DNA of 64,000 nt, taken from positions 19,380,613 to 19,444,612 of the forward strand of contig OU015490.1 of assembly GCA_907164885.2 (NCBI GenBank). The letters run 5' to 3'. The stretch comes from Dolomedes plantarius (Eukaryota; Arthropoda; Arachnida; Araneae; Dolomedidae). The translations under genes and the position numbers were made by a program. Positions 53,859 to 64,000 of this stretch are shown in pieces (within the stretch, counting starts at the first letter, position 1; each line of letters begins with the position of its first letter). A model generated the notes under the pieces. That model saw only the letters and a list, made by a program, of their open reading frames with translations. It ran no database searches and had not been told where the DNA came from.

Positions 53859-54845
53859 ATGGCGCGAAGGAGAAATAATAGGGAATTAAGAGAGGAAGAA
53901 TTGAATAACGGGATGGAAATACCAAGACAGCAGAATGATAGGGTGGATAATGTGGCTATGATTACATTACTACCGGAAATACAGGGCAATGGGAACGAGG
54001 ATATAGAACACATTTTTAGACAGGCAAGAAACATTGCCAGACTTGCAAATTGGAATGGGGTGCAATTAGCCATGCTACTGAAAACTAGATTTAAGGGCAG
54101 AGCATATGAATACCTCACGAAATGTAGGGCGCTCAGGGACACCGAGGAAACGCGTGAAATTGAGAGGTTAGTGAGTGAGAGATTTAAAATTACGAGTTCG
54201 TTAATGCAGAATCAGCAGGCGCTTCAAAATATTAAGCATACGCCTGATAAGACGATAGCTGATTTAGCCCTTGAGGTAGAAAACGCGGCGATTGCGTTTT
54301 TAGGGGTTGAGCATGCCGGACACGAGTTGCTCAATAAAATAATGCTGTCGAAGTTTTTGCAGGCCCTTAGAATAGATGTCAGAAAAGAATTGGTTAAGGA
54401 AAATATTCAGGATTTTCGGGTGGCAGTAAACAGAGCAAAAGAGATAAATAACTTGTTGCAAGAGGAATATGATAATATTGAAGTAACTATTAATAAATTA
54501 TCAATTAGCGAGGAGGCTGAAGAAAATCGTAAATTGAAAGGGAGAATAAGGGAGTTGGAAAAAGAGTTAGCCGATAAAGGAAAAGGTGTTAAGTCTTGTT
54601 TGGCGTGTGAAAAGGAAGGGCATGAGATTGGCGAGTGTTTTATATTTCAAAGATTTCGAAATAATAGGGGACGCGAACGCATGCCAGGGCCGCGCAACAA
54701 TAATTTTGAGGGACAGGCAAATTATGGAGGACCGGTGAACACAAATAGAGATGGGTATAGGGGCCAATACAGGCCGCGCGGTGGAGGATACAATTTTAAT
54801 CGTGGGTCAGCGTTAAACTACGAAGGGAGCTTCCGAGACACATAA
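53859..54845 (+). CDS. Element B gag
   Basis: 328 residues, MARRRNNRELREEE start. Capsid-like core (residues 40-190: IFRQARNIARLANW, AMLLKTRFKGRAYEYL), a coiled-coil stretch (RKLKGRIRELEKELADKGKG) and a CCHC knuckle CLACEKEGHEIGEC near residue 246. The tail is rich in R, G, N and Y. It packages the element RNA. The stop is TAA at 54843; the last 15 codons overlap the pol frame, which lies at -1. Intact in this copy and in the second (62565-63551). Confidence 0.92.
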   Translation: MARRRNNRELREEELNNGMEIPRQQNDRVDNVAMITLLPEIQGNGNEDIEHIFRQARNIARLANWNGVQLAMLLKTRFKGRAYEYLTKCRALRDTEETREIERLVSERFKITSSLMQNQQALQNIKHTPDKTIADLALEVENAAIAFLGVEHAGHELLNKIMLSKFLQALRIDVRKELVKENIQDFRVAVNRAKEINNLLQEEYDNIEVTINKLSISEEAEENRKLKGRIRELEKELADKGKGVKSCLACEKEGHEIGECFIFQRFRNNRGRERMPGPRNNNFEGQANYGGPVNTNRDGYRGQYRPRGGGYNFNRGSALNYEGSFRDT

Positions 54846-55504
54846 GCAGATATACGGATGCCCGTAAAGAGAAGTTCCCAAGCGGCAGAGTTAGGGCATA
54901 TAATCAAAGACAAAAATTTGTAAGTGATACACCATGCAAAATTGAACATAGCGAAAATAGAAAAATGGCTGTAGAAGATAGATGTAATAAAAAAAAGGGA
55001 AACAGGCGAGCTAATAAGAATACCGGGTACGAAAAGAAAAAGAAAACAGTTAAAAACCAAGATAAAGGCGATTCAATCAAAATAATGGCAGGAAATATCA
55101 GTACAACGAATAAATTACCAACAATTAAGGTAAATTTCAAACAGCATGAAACAATCGCGTTAATTGACACAGGCGCAGCGATCACCATGATCAATTCCAG
55201 ATTATTCGAGGAACATAAGGAAACACAAAAAATAAATTATATATCTCGGCAAGTAAAAATATTATCGATATCAGAGCATGAGATAGATTATTCCAAATGT
55301 GTCGAAATGACAGTACAAATTGAAAAATTCAAATTTAAACAGGCGTTATTCGTAACTAATGCAATGACAAATACTAACTTTAAAATGATTTTAGGTGTAG
55401 ACTTTTTAATTAAAAACCAGATGATTTTAAACCCAGCGGAGAATAAATTATTATGGGATGGAAAAATGGTCGAACTAATGAATGAAACAGAAAGGTATAA
55501 ATAA
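54800..55504 (+). CDS. Element B protease (start of pol, entered by frameshift)
   Basis: The -1 frame is open from 54800 with no stop to 55504; the first ATG is 54965, after the overlap. A basic linker (KKKGNRRANKN, KKKKTVKNQ) is followed by an aspartic protease with ALIDTGAAITMI near 55160 and a flap/second half ILGVDFLIKNQ. The frame closes at 55504 and RT continues one frame over (55482 on), probably through a single-base indel. Confidence 0.85.
   Translation, partial: SWVSVKLRRELPRHISRYTDARKEKFPSGRVRAYNQRQKFVSDTPCKIEHSENRKMAVEDRCNKKKGNRRANKNTGYEKKKKTVKNQDKGDSIKIMAGNISTTNKLPTIKVNFKQHETIALIDTGAAITMINSRLFEEHKETQKINYISRQVKILSISEHEIDYSKCVEMTVQIEKFKFKQALFVTNAMTNTNFKMILGVDFLIKNQMILNPAENKLLWDGKMVELMNETERYK
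54812..54818 (+). promoter_or_regulatory. Probable -1 ribosomal frameshift site between gag and pol
   Basis: GTTAAAC, read G-TTA-AAC in the gag frame, inside the 54800-54842 overlap of gag with the -1 pol frame. The heptamer fits the slippery type used by equine arteritis virus. After the shift the frame is open through the protease. A short stem TACGG-ATGC-CCGTA lies about 40 nt downstream. The same heptamer is at 63518-63524 in the second copy. Confidence 0.65.
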
Positions 55505-58500
55505 TACACAGTTTAACGAAGATGATAGAGATAATACGATAGCTAACATAAACATACCGGTGGAATTAATAGCAAGAACTAAAACTAAATTAATAATTGA
55601 GCCGGGGGAATCGAAGGTGATAGACTTGAAAGTGAATGGGATATGTCAGGATGGAACAACAGTCATATTCAATACATTCTCGCGAATTCAGGCGCATGAA
55701 AAAAGTACAATACACGAGATGAAGAGCAACGAAATTAGAACCATTTTTTTCAACGACACATTACAAAAAATACATTATAATAAGGGACAAAAAATGGGAC
55801 ATATAATAACGATTCATGAGAATGACCAAACCCAACAAAAGGAACCGGAATATGTTAGTAATGTATATGCTAGTGAGGAGGTGTTGGAATTACGCAAGCA
55901 GGAATTCGACGAGAATGATTTTGATATAAATCATTTGCCACAGCAGGAGCAGGAACAGATTAAACAATTTTTAGCGCAGAATTATAGGGTGTTTTCGAAG
56001 TCTTATAAGACTTTAGGGGCAACTTCGGCTGAGGCGCCTGACATTCAATTTATGCACTCATACCCCATACAGCAAAGAGAATATCCCATACCAAAGAAAA
56101 TACTACCAATTCTGGAAAAAGAAATCGACGACCTATTACAGGCGGGAATTATAGAACCGTCAACATCAAATTATGCGTTCCCAGTGTTATTAATCAAAAA
56201 AAAAATCAGATAAGGGGCAAGATCGTTACAGAATGGCTGTTGATTTTCGTCTTCTTAATAATGTTACTCATTTATATAAGTTATCTATTCCTAAAATTAA
56301 AGAATTACTTCAAAACATTAGCGGATTCAAATTTTATACCACCATGGATTTAAAGGCCGCTTTCTTACAAGTACTGTTACCACAAAATGATAGACACATA
56401 TTTTCGTTTATAACACAACAAGGAAATTACACATTTAACAGATATCCATTTGGATTTAAAAACAGTAGCAGTGTATTTGTGCACCTTATGCAACAAGTTT
56501 TGGCAAATTTGAAGGATAAAAATATAATTTTTATGTCGATGACATTATAATAGCGGGGAATGCGAAACAAGAGGTACAACAAAAAATGCAGTTAGTATTC
56601 GACAGACTAGAACAATATAATTTGACACTGGACCCTAGAAAACTTAAACTGTTTAAACAAAAGGTGGAAATGTTAGGTTATGAGGTATCAGAGGAAGGAA
56701 TTACACCAGCGAACCAGAATATACAGAAAATAACAGCTTTCCCACAGCCAAAATCAGTGCGACATGTAAAGTCATTTTTGGGTATGGCCAATTACTTTAG
56801 ACACCTAATCCCGAATTATGCAACGAAGGCGCAATTATTGGTCAACTTAACAAAAAAAATCAACATTTCGTGTGGTCAGACGAAACTAGTAAAGCATTTC
56901 AGACGTTGCAACAGGAGATTGCGAATAAACCTAAGATATTTAAGGCAAAATTCGATGAAGAATTCTACTTATTTACGGACGGAAGTTCCGTCGCTGTAGG
57001 AGCAATTTTGGCACAAAAACGCGGCGAGCAATTCATACCCATCGAATACTTTTCAAAAAAATTAGACGACATTCACAGCAAATACGCGGCATGGAAAATA
57101 GAGTTAATGGCGGTTTATTTGGCCGTAATGCACTTCCATGAATATTTATTTGGTGTGCAATTCGTATTAATTACAGATGCGATGATATTAAAAAACAAAA
57201 TTGATATTGCAAAACAAGCCCCGTGCATAGCAAGATGGATCTTGACACTCCAAAATTACGACTTTAAAATAAGACACATTAAAGGAACGAAAAATCCTGC
57301 GGATTATCTATCAAGAGAAATATTTAATATTGGGGCGATTGAGATAAAAGATACTGTAATTCCCATATTTGAAAAGTCGATAAATTTTGATATACCGACA
57401 TTAATTATAGAACAACGAAAAGACGACAAATTGAAGGAGATTATAATTGGAATACAGAAAAACATAGGTATGAACAAACGGGCTAACAAACAGTATTTTA
57501 TAGATAAAAGCACAAAATTATTAATGGTGAAGGATAAAAGTAGACATAACACACTAAAAAAAAATGAACACAAAATTGTCGTACCAGCAAGTTTAACGGA
57601 GCAAATTATACAGATAGCGCATGCGGTGCACCAAGGACGAGAAAAAACGATACAGATAGTTAAGAGGAAGTACTACTGGAAAAATATGTATGCAGACATT
57701 AGTAAATTTGTAGGAAAGTGTCCAAAATGTAACATATATAAAAACAGACCATTACTGAAATATGACATCACACCTATGGATACAATACACGACAATTTGG
57801 AATTAGTAAGTGTTGACATAGTTGGCCCTATGCCTAGGTCTACCCGAGGACATCGATATATATTACCATAATGGATAACCATTCTCGATTTGCCCGAGCT
57901 TATCCAATACGAGATATTAAAACACAAACGATATTGCACAAATTAACGGATTTTATTACAACATTTGGGTTACCAAAACAGATATTGTCGGATAACGGCG
58001 CGCAATTTACTAGCGCGGAATTTAATAGTTTTGCGCAACAGCTGGGGATTAAATTAAGAAAATCTTCAATTTATAACCCGACCGGAAATGGGAAGATTGA
58101 AAGATTCCATTCTTCACTTAAAAATGCTCTAGCAGCCACAACGGTAAAAATATTTAGCTGGGATGACATGATACCGTGGATATTATTATATTATAATGGC
58201 ACGAGTAATGAAACAGGGTTTTCGCCAGCAGAAATACAGTTTGTACGACAATTCCGATTACCTGGCCAAATAAATATCGATAATAAAGAACAGGGGGTGA
58301 CAACGGGGGGTGCGAAATATGCGGAATTTGTCAAAAATAAGCTAAATATATGCAAAAAGATATTTGAATAGGTAGGACAAAATCAAGAAAAGCGAAATAA
58401 CCAATACGCGAAACATAATAGAAGGGTCAGAATAACGGAAGCACAGGTAGGTGATTTAGTATATTTGAAAAAGCTGACATATAGCAAAACGTTGGAACCG

Positions 58501-58626
58501 AAATTTACAGGACCGTTCCGTGTTATTAGAGTATTACGAAATAGGAATGTAGTGATAGAGCAGGAAAGCGACCCAAGGCAAGTAATAAAAATACACCAGA
58601 ACAAACTACGAATTATCCCACAATAG
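55482..58626 (+). pseudogene. Element B pol: RT, RNase H, integrase, with homopolymer frameshifts
   Basis: RT begins near IQQREYPIPKKIL and AGIIEPSTSNYAFPV (55482-56213), shifts at an A10 run (56197-56206), and continues with MAVDFRLLN and YPFGFKNSSSVF. It shifts again at a T5 run (56528-56532) directly before the catalytic YVDD. The next part (EMLGYEVSEEG) shifts at an A8 run (56852-56859). RNase H: LFTDGSSVAVGAILAQ, LITDAM. Integrase: H2C2 finger HAVHQGREKT...CPKCN, core D in SVDIVGPMP, D in LSDNGAQFTS, E in GNGKIERFHS, with another shift near 57868 and a stop near 58371. It closes with VGDLVYLKKL and FTGPFRVI. All domains are recognisable; five breaks. Confidence 0.9.
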
Positions 58627-60485
58627 TAGTGATAATAGTAATAAGTAAAAAATAAAAAAATAAAAAGAGAAAAACACAATAAAAAAAAATAACTAACACA
58701 CACACACACACACACCCCAAAAAAAACAAAAAAAAAAAAAAAACAGGTAGATGGTTGCAAAATTAATAAATAACTATACGATAGACATTGACACTAATAG
58801 ACATGGAAGTTAAGTCATATTGGGAGAAATACGCACATAAGGAATGCGATTATGAGTGACAAAATTATAAATTCACCATATAAGAAAGGAGAATTATGAA
58901 AGGGTGAGAGATAATTAAGGTGAAAAATAAATAAAGATTACGTAATTATCAAATTGGTAAACAAATATCGACATAGATGGGGTAATATGGAAATGCGAAA
59001 TATGATGATTGAAGTTAGATTGAAATACACCTATGCAGGCAGAAATACATAGTAGTTAAATATAATAGAAATAAGAAACAAAGACAATTAACAAATAAAA
59101 ATAAAATAATAAAATAATAATAATAATAATAGTAATAATAATACTAATTAATGGCAAAGTATTAGCACGATAACGAGAGAATATTAAGAAAATTACCTGA
59201 ACATTTGATAATCCTATGAACACGTGGCAGGTGAAATTAGGGAATAATAATATAATTTCCAGGGACATAATGTGGATAGCCAATCAAACGAGAAATAATA
59301 GTGAGAAATAATAGTGGTGCATTAGGGCACAAAAATATATTAGGTAATAGAATTTAGAAGTTGCTAATATAAAGAAATATTAGTCAACAGAAAACACGAT
59401 AACCATGTGCGAAACGAATAACGCGGAATGAAAGTTACTTGTTGCCAAAATTCTAGACAAAGGTGACACGTCAGTTAAACCACGGGACTTTGAAACTAGA
59501 TGTCACGGGCAGGTGTACGAACAGGTGTTACGGAAAATACCTGTTCGTGGATAAACGTCTTTGTTAACGGAACCGCGCGGTAAACAATGAATCCGTTCGT
59601 TACTATGGTGACATTGAGGGTCCATTTCTATGGTTACTAGAAAGCACATGTACGGTGGTGTAAACATGAGAGAGCAGTGGGTGGTGCTAGGCAGTGAAGC
59701 TTCGTTTATAGGCATGTTAGAAAAGATAGCGTTGGAATTACAGGTACTGTTGCAATTTTGAATTACAGATACTGTTGCAATTATGGTTAAAACTTGAGGT
59801 ATTAATGAATAATGAAATAAATAGCAATAGAACTAAATATGACCGGGATAACGAAAGACTTTTGGCAGTGGTATAAAAGGTATTATTGTGTAATATATTG
59901 CATAAATAAAACTCTTATATACAGATATACTGATGTCCGTAAAGAACTTTCAGCAAGACCCAGAGATAAAAACAAAACAAACACACACAAAAAAAAATTA
60001 CGCTACTGAACATGATAGTAGCTAAAGGAGGTGACTGATACAGACACCATAAATGCCAGTTTGGTATAATCACAAAATTTAAATATGTATGCTACCGATA
60101 TTCGTAGCTACTATATGGCAAAGAGTGTGTGTTTTGTTGTTATTGTAATTTATGTATTATGTTTATGTGTAGTCAACGAACAATATTAATGATGAAATAT
60201 TTGTGTATTGAATTGTAGATGTCATATTATATTAATGAGTAACATAATAGAATCAATCAGGTATCGTTTTAATGTAATGTTGATGTATTAATAATAATAT
60301 GTTAAGATCATATCGGTACGCAATTTTACGCAATACGTGTTGGTCCTATAATAAGAAAAAGGGGAGCATCTAAACGGGTACGAATGAAGGTTAGCAGAAA
60401 ATTTTATAAGGCAAAGGATGGATAATTTGATAGATGGAGGATGCAATGAGAGCAATATTTTTTTTCCTCAAAGGAGGGGGAGAAA
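58627..60485 (+). other. Element B 3' noncoding region
   Basis: 1.86 kb without an ORF of protein-like composition; no envelope gene. It contains a CA repeat (58698-58714), A-rich tracts, and at 59929-59951 a near copy of the gag-pol junction sequence (AGATATAC-GATG-CCGTAAAGA). It ends in the polypurine tract before the LTR. Confidence 0.7.
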
Positions 60486-61856
60486 TGTGGTGGGGTACGA
60501 CATATAAAAAAAAAGAAAATAGAAAAGGTGCAGAAAAACCAATTAACAAACGGGACGGAAAATGGAATAGTAAAATGACGCCAGACGATACGAGAAGAAT
60601 GTCGTGGGGATACGATATGTTAGAAGTTCAAAAAGGGCAGACAACCCAATTAAAGCGGCCAGTCGGCGGTGAAATGAGAAAATTGGAATGGCAATTGATC
60701 AGACAAAAGAGCCGGATGAAGAGAAGAAATTGAAAGGAAACAATTAAGAGTCGAAACAGCGAAGGAAGACGTTGAGATGAAAAGGGAATTGTTGACAAAG
60801 AGAAGAGGACCCCACACATAGGAGATGTTCTGGGAAAACACATTTCCTAGAAAAATAGGAATGAGTCAAGGACGGGATTGTTCGAGTATAAAACGCCCCT
60901 CACTCTAAATGGTGGAAGGAATGATTAGGGGAGGAGCAAGTTAACGAATCAAAAGTGGAAGTATAAAGAAAAAGGTTGAACATGAGAGACGAATAAAAAT
61001 GTAAAAGGCGGGGCGTTGAAAAGATAATAAAAAATAGAGAGAGTGAGAAAAAAAGAGGGATATCAGATTGATGGTGACTCTGAGAGTTGGCACCCAAAAT
61101 AGAGAGTGGTAGCCTCGTAAGCGAGAAGGCAAAAGAATATATATGGGAGATGGCGCCCCGACGTAGCGCATCGCTATAAGCCGGCAACTCAACGATGAAA
61201 GGAGCATCAATGAGCAGCAGAACCGATATAGATTGCCTGAACCCCGCAAGCTAGCCTAGAGAATCCTCGAAGCCGACATAGATTGCCTGAACCCCGCAAG
61301 CTAGCATAGAGAATCCTCGGAGCCGACATAGATTGCCTGAACCCCTGCAAGCTACCTATGAGATGATAAGAGGTGAGACTCGTAACCACGACGGAGTGCC
61401 TAACCCCCACCAGCAACGAATGGAGAACTGATCCGGCCGTTAAAGTCTGCCTATTCCTACGTTATTGAGCGAGTCCGAATAGAGACCCCAATAGATTCAC
61501 CTGAATATGCCAGCCAAAGTCCACTTATGCAGTCTGCAAAAATGGAGGTAACCTTTTATTAACTATTGCCAAATTTCACGAGTTACCCGAGTCTTATATG
61601 ATAGGCGGAAATTAAGGAATAATATAGATATATTGCGTACCGAAATGATATTAATTTAAATAAATGAAATAATATAGGCAAATAATACATTGATATAATG
61701 AGAATGTCTGTAAGTTCAAATTAATAAGAATATAATTGAATGTATACTAATATTTGTATTGTGTGAATAAATTAATGTATTGTTTAAAATCAGAGTAATG
61801 GTATCATTGCCTACCACTATAACCAATCACGACCCACCCAAAGAAATCCTACAACA
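60486..61856 (+). repeat. Element B middle LTR (3' LTR of first unit, 5' LTR of second)
   Basis: 1371 bp, roughly 15 substitutions from the left LTR. It is followed by the same TAA-PBS as the left LTR rather than by host or element A sequence, so it serves two adjoining units. Confidence 0.93.
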
Positions 61857-62564
61857 TAATGGTGCCTTTGACGAAACAAATATGATTATTGCGGCTATGT
61901 AAAAAACTAATTGGCAATGATACATATAATGCTATGACGATAAAATTAATACTCTGATTCGAATAATACATTGGTTTATCTGAATATTGAGTTAGGAGGA
62001 TTGATGATAAAAGAAAAGGGGTGTTTAAAAATTATAATTAATGGAATAGTTTGTGTTGAACAGTGTTGCTTAAAGAGAAAGTACTTAAATGTTGAGTAAT
62101 TAAGAATGCATAATGAGTAATAATGTGTAATGATTAATAAGAGTAATGAATAAGTTGTGAATTAGGAATAATTATTGAATATTGAATTAGATAATGTAAT
62201 GAGTAATAGGAGCATTGAATAATAAGTATTGAATGATGAATAAGCATTGAGTATTGAATGATATAGTGTAATGAATAATAAATGTATTGAATAAGTATTT
62301 AATGAATTATAAGTATATTGAATGAATATTGAATGATTAATAGGTATTGATTATTGAGTGATATAATGCAATGAATAATAAGTGTAATGAGTAATAAGTG
62401 TTGAATATATTGTATATTGAATGATATAGTGAGGTATTAGGTATTATAATTGTGTGATAGGTAGTGAAAGTACGCAAGTTAGGATAAAATTGCAACAGTA
62501 CGTTGAGAAAAATAAATAAAGTAGGATAGTTAATTTTAAGTTAGTATAAAAAAAAAGAGGGATA

Positions 62565-63551
62565 ATGGCGCGAAGGAGAAATAATAGGGAATTAAGAGAG
62601 GAAGAATTGAATAACGGGATGGAAATACCAAGACAGCAGAATGATAGGGTGGATAATGTGGCTATGATTACATTACTACCGGAAATACAGGGCAATGGGA
62701 ACGAGGATATAGAACACATTTTTAGACAGGCAAGAAACATTGCCAGACTTGCAAATTGGAATGGGGTGCAATTAGCCATGCTACTGAAAACTAGATTTAA
62801 GGGCAGAGCATATGAATACCTCACGAAATGTAGGGCGCTCAGGGACACCGAGGATCCGCGTGAAATTGAGAGGTTAGTGAGTGAGAGATTTAAAATTACG
62901 AGTTCGTTAATGCAGAATCAGCAGCCGTTTCATAATATTAAGCATACGCCTGATAAGACGATAGCTGATTTAGCCCTTGAGGTAGAAAACGCGGCGATTG
63001 CGTTTTTAGGGGTTGAGCATGCCGGACACGAGTTGCTCAATAAAATAATGCTGTCGAAGTTTTTGCAGGCCCTTAGAATAGATGTCAGAAAAGAATTGGT
63101 TAAGGAAAATATTCAGGATTTTCGGGTGGCAGTAAACAGAGCAAAAGAGATAAATAACTTGTTGCAAGAGGAATATGATAATATTGAAGTAACTATTAAT
63201 AAATTATCAATTAGCGAGGAGGCTGAGGAAAATCGTAAATTGAAAGGGAGAATAAGGGAGTTGGAAAAAGAGTTAGCCGATAAAGGAAAAGGTGTTAAGT
63301 CTTGTTTGGCGTGTGAAAAGGAAGGGCATGAGATTGGCGAGTGTTTTATATTTCAAAGATTTCGAAATAATAGGGGACGCGAACGCATGCCAGGGCCGCG
63401 CAACAATAATTTTGAGGGACAGGCAAATTATGGAGGACCGGTGAACACAAATAGAGATGGGTATAGGGGCCAATACAGGCCGCGCGGTGGAGGATACAAT
63501 TTTAATCGTGGGTCAGCGTTAAACTACGAAGGGAGCTTCCGAGACACATAA
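62565..63551 (+). CDS. Element B gag, second copy
   Basis: 328 residues, with the same domains as the first gag. It differs at a few residues (EDPRE for EETRE; QQPFHN for QQALQN). Open throughout, CCHC knuckle intact, same GTTAAAC near its end. Confidence 0.92.
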   Translation: MARRRNNRELREEELNNGMEIPRQQNDRVDNVAMITLLPEIQGNGNEDIEHIFRQARNIARLANWNGVQLAMLLKTRFKGRAYEYLTKCRALRDTEDPREIERLVSERFKITSSLMQNQQPFHNIKHTPDKTIADLALEVENAAIAFLGVEHAGHELLNKIMLSKFLQALRIDVRKELVKENIQDFRVAVNRAKEINNLLQEEYDNIEVTINKLSISEEAEENRKLKGRIRELEKELADKGKGVKSCLACEKEGHEIGECFIFQRFRNNRGRERMPGPRNNNFEGQANYGGPVNTNRDGYRGQYRPRGGGYNFNRGSALNYEGSFRDT

Positions 63552-64000
63552 GCAGATATACGGATGCCCGTAAAGAGAAGTTCCCAAACGGCAGAGTTAG
63601 GGCATATAATCAAAGACAAAAATTTGCAAGTGATACACCATGCAAAATTGAACATAGCGAAAATAGAAAAATGGCTGTAGAAGATAGATGTAATAAAAAA
63701 AAGGGAAACAGGCGAGCTAATAAGAATACCGGGTACGAAAAGAAAAAGAAAACAGTTAAAAACCAAGATAAAGGCGATTCAATCAAAATAATGGCAGGAA
63801 ATATCAGTACAACGAATAAATTACCAACAATTAAGGTAAATTTCAAACAGCATGAAACAATCGCGTTAATTGACACAGGCGCAGCGATCACCATGATCAA
63901 TTCCAGATTATTCGAGCAAGTTAAGGAAACACGAAAAATAAATTATATATCTCGGCAAGTAAAAATATTATCGATATCAGAGCATGAGATAGATTATTCC
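63506..64000 (+). CDS. Element B protease, second copy, 5' part
   Basis: The -1 frame is open from the gag overlap through the protease motif ALIDTGAAITMI and beyond; cut by the end of the window. Residues just after the motif differ slightly from copy 1 (FEQVKETRK for FEEHKETQK). Confidence 0.8.

Larger units (their letters stand above)
51780..61856 (+). mobile_element. Ty3/Gypsy element B, full length
   Basis: Two LTRs of exactly 1371 bp (51780-53150 and 60486-61856), about 99% identical. Starts TGT(C/G)GTGGGG, ends CCTACAACA. PBS TGGTGCCTTTGACGAAAC at 53154-53171. Purine tract AAAGGAGGGGGAGAAA just before 60486. Encodes gag, protease, RT, RNase H and integrase, in standard Gypsy order, with no env-like ORF. 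Inserted in gag of element A. A second internal region follows the right LTR directly. Confidence 0.95.
61857..64000 (+). mobile_element. Second, tandem copy of element B internal region (runs off the window)
   Basis: Colinear with 53151-55294: PBS, low-complexity leader, gag and the start of the protease, about 99% identical. Together with the preceding unit this gives LTR-internal-LTR-internal. No TSD or element A sequence lies at the junction. Confidence 0.92.

Noticed and set aside
53738..54142. Antisense 134-codon ORF over gag (and its copy at 62444-62848)
   Set aside because: Exact shadow of the gag frame; duplicated only because the element is duplicated.
58627..60485. Envelope gene in element B
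   Set aside because: No ORF of useful length, signal peptide or membrane segment on the plus strand.

Overview
The window is AT-rich, intron-containing animal DNA, almost certainly from an arthropod and probably an arachnid. The support is the MATH-BTB gene with a GT-AG intron, THAP-type P elements, a BEL/Pao element, Tc1 and hAT families, and spider-like Gypsy gag N-termini. The species call is inference. Host genes are few: one two-exon MATH-BTB gene (25406-27347, +) and one intronless C2H2 zinc-finger ORF (6993-8159, -). Nearly everything else is transposable elements, often nested, and many insertion boundaries can be fixed by target-site duplications (TSDs).

Layout. 1-6394: minus-strand Ty3/Gypsy element with an intact gag-pol ORF in which integrase precedes reverse transcriptase (Gmr1-like order), a leader of 60-bp tandem repeats and its 5' LTR. 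6993-8159: zinc-finger ORF. 8649-9333: two MITEs, the second a hAT MITE with a perfect 8-bp TSD. 10635-17947: a hAT relic split inside its BED finger by a 6.1-kb BEL/Pao element (10934-17046), itself split by a 327-bp poly(A) retroposon. 19298-25474: a roughly 3-kb tandem duplication carrying a hAT transposase relic, a Helitron and the start of the MATH-BTB gene. 29143-32161: a decayed THAP/P element. 32353-36430: a truncated Tc1 element split by a 3.4-kb hAT-type element with large internal repeats. 36730-37300: a Harbinger-type MITE holding two related MITEs. 38228-51039: hAT relic containing a Tc1 element (39924-50916), which contains a Copia element (41067-50591), which contains a Harbinger element (42249-46785). 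51149-64000: a Gypsy LTR, PBS and gag start, split by a second Gypsy family present as LTR-internal-LTR-internal, with a probable -1 frameshift site between gag and pol.

The features interact mainly as layers. Insertion order can be read directly: each inner element is flanked by a duplicated piece of the outer one, and in several cases the outer reading frame is continuous once the insert is set aside. Many pol frameshifts fall in A, T or G homopolymers, so some breaks may be assembly errors rather than decay. I saw no tRNA, rRNA or CRISPR arrays.
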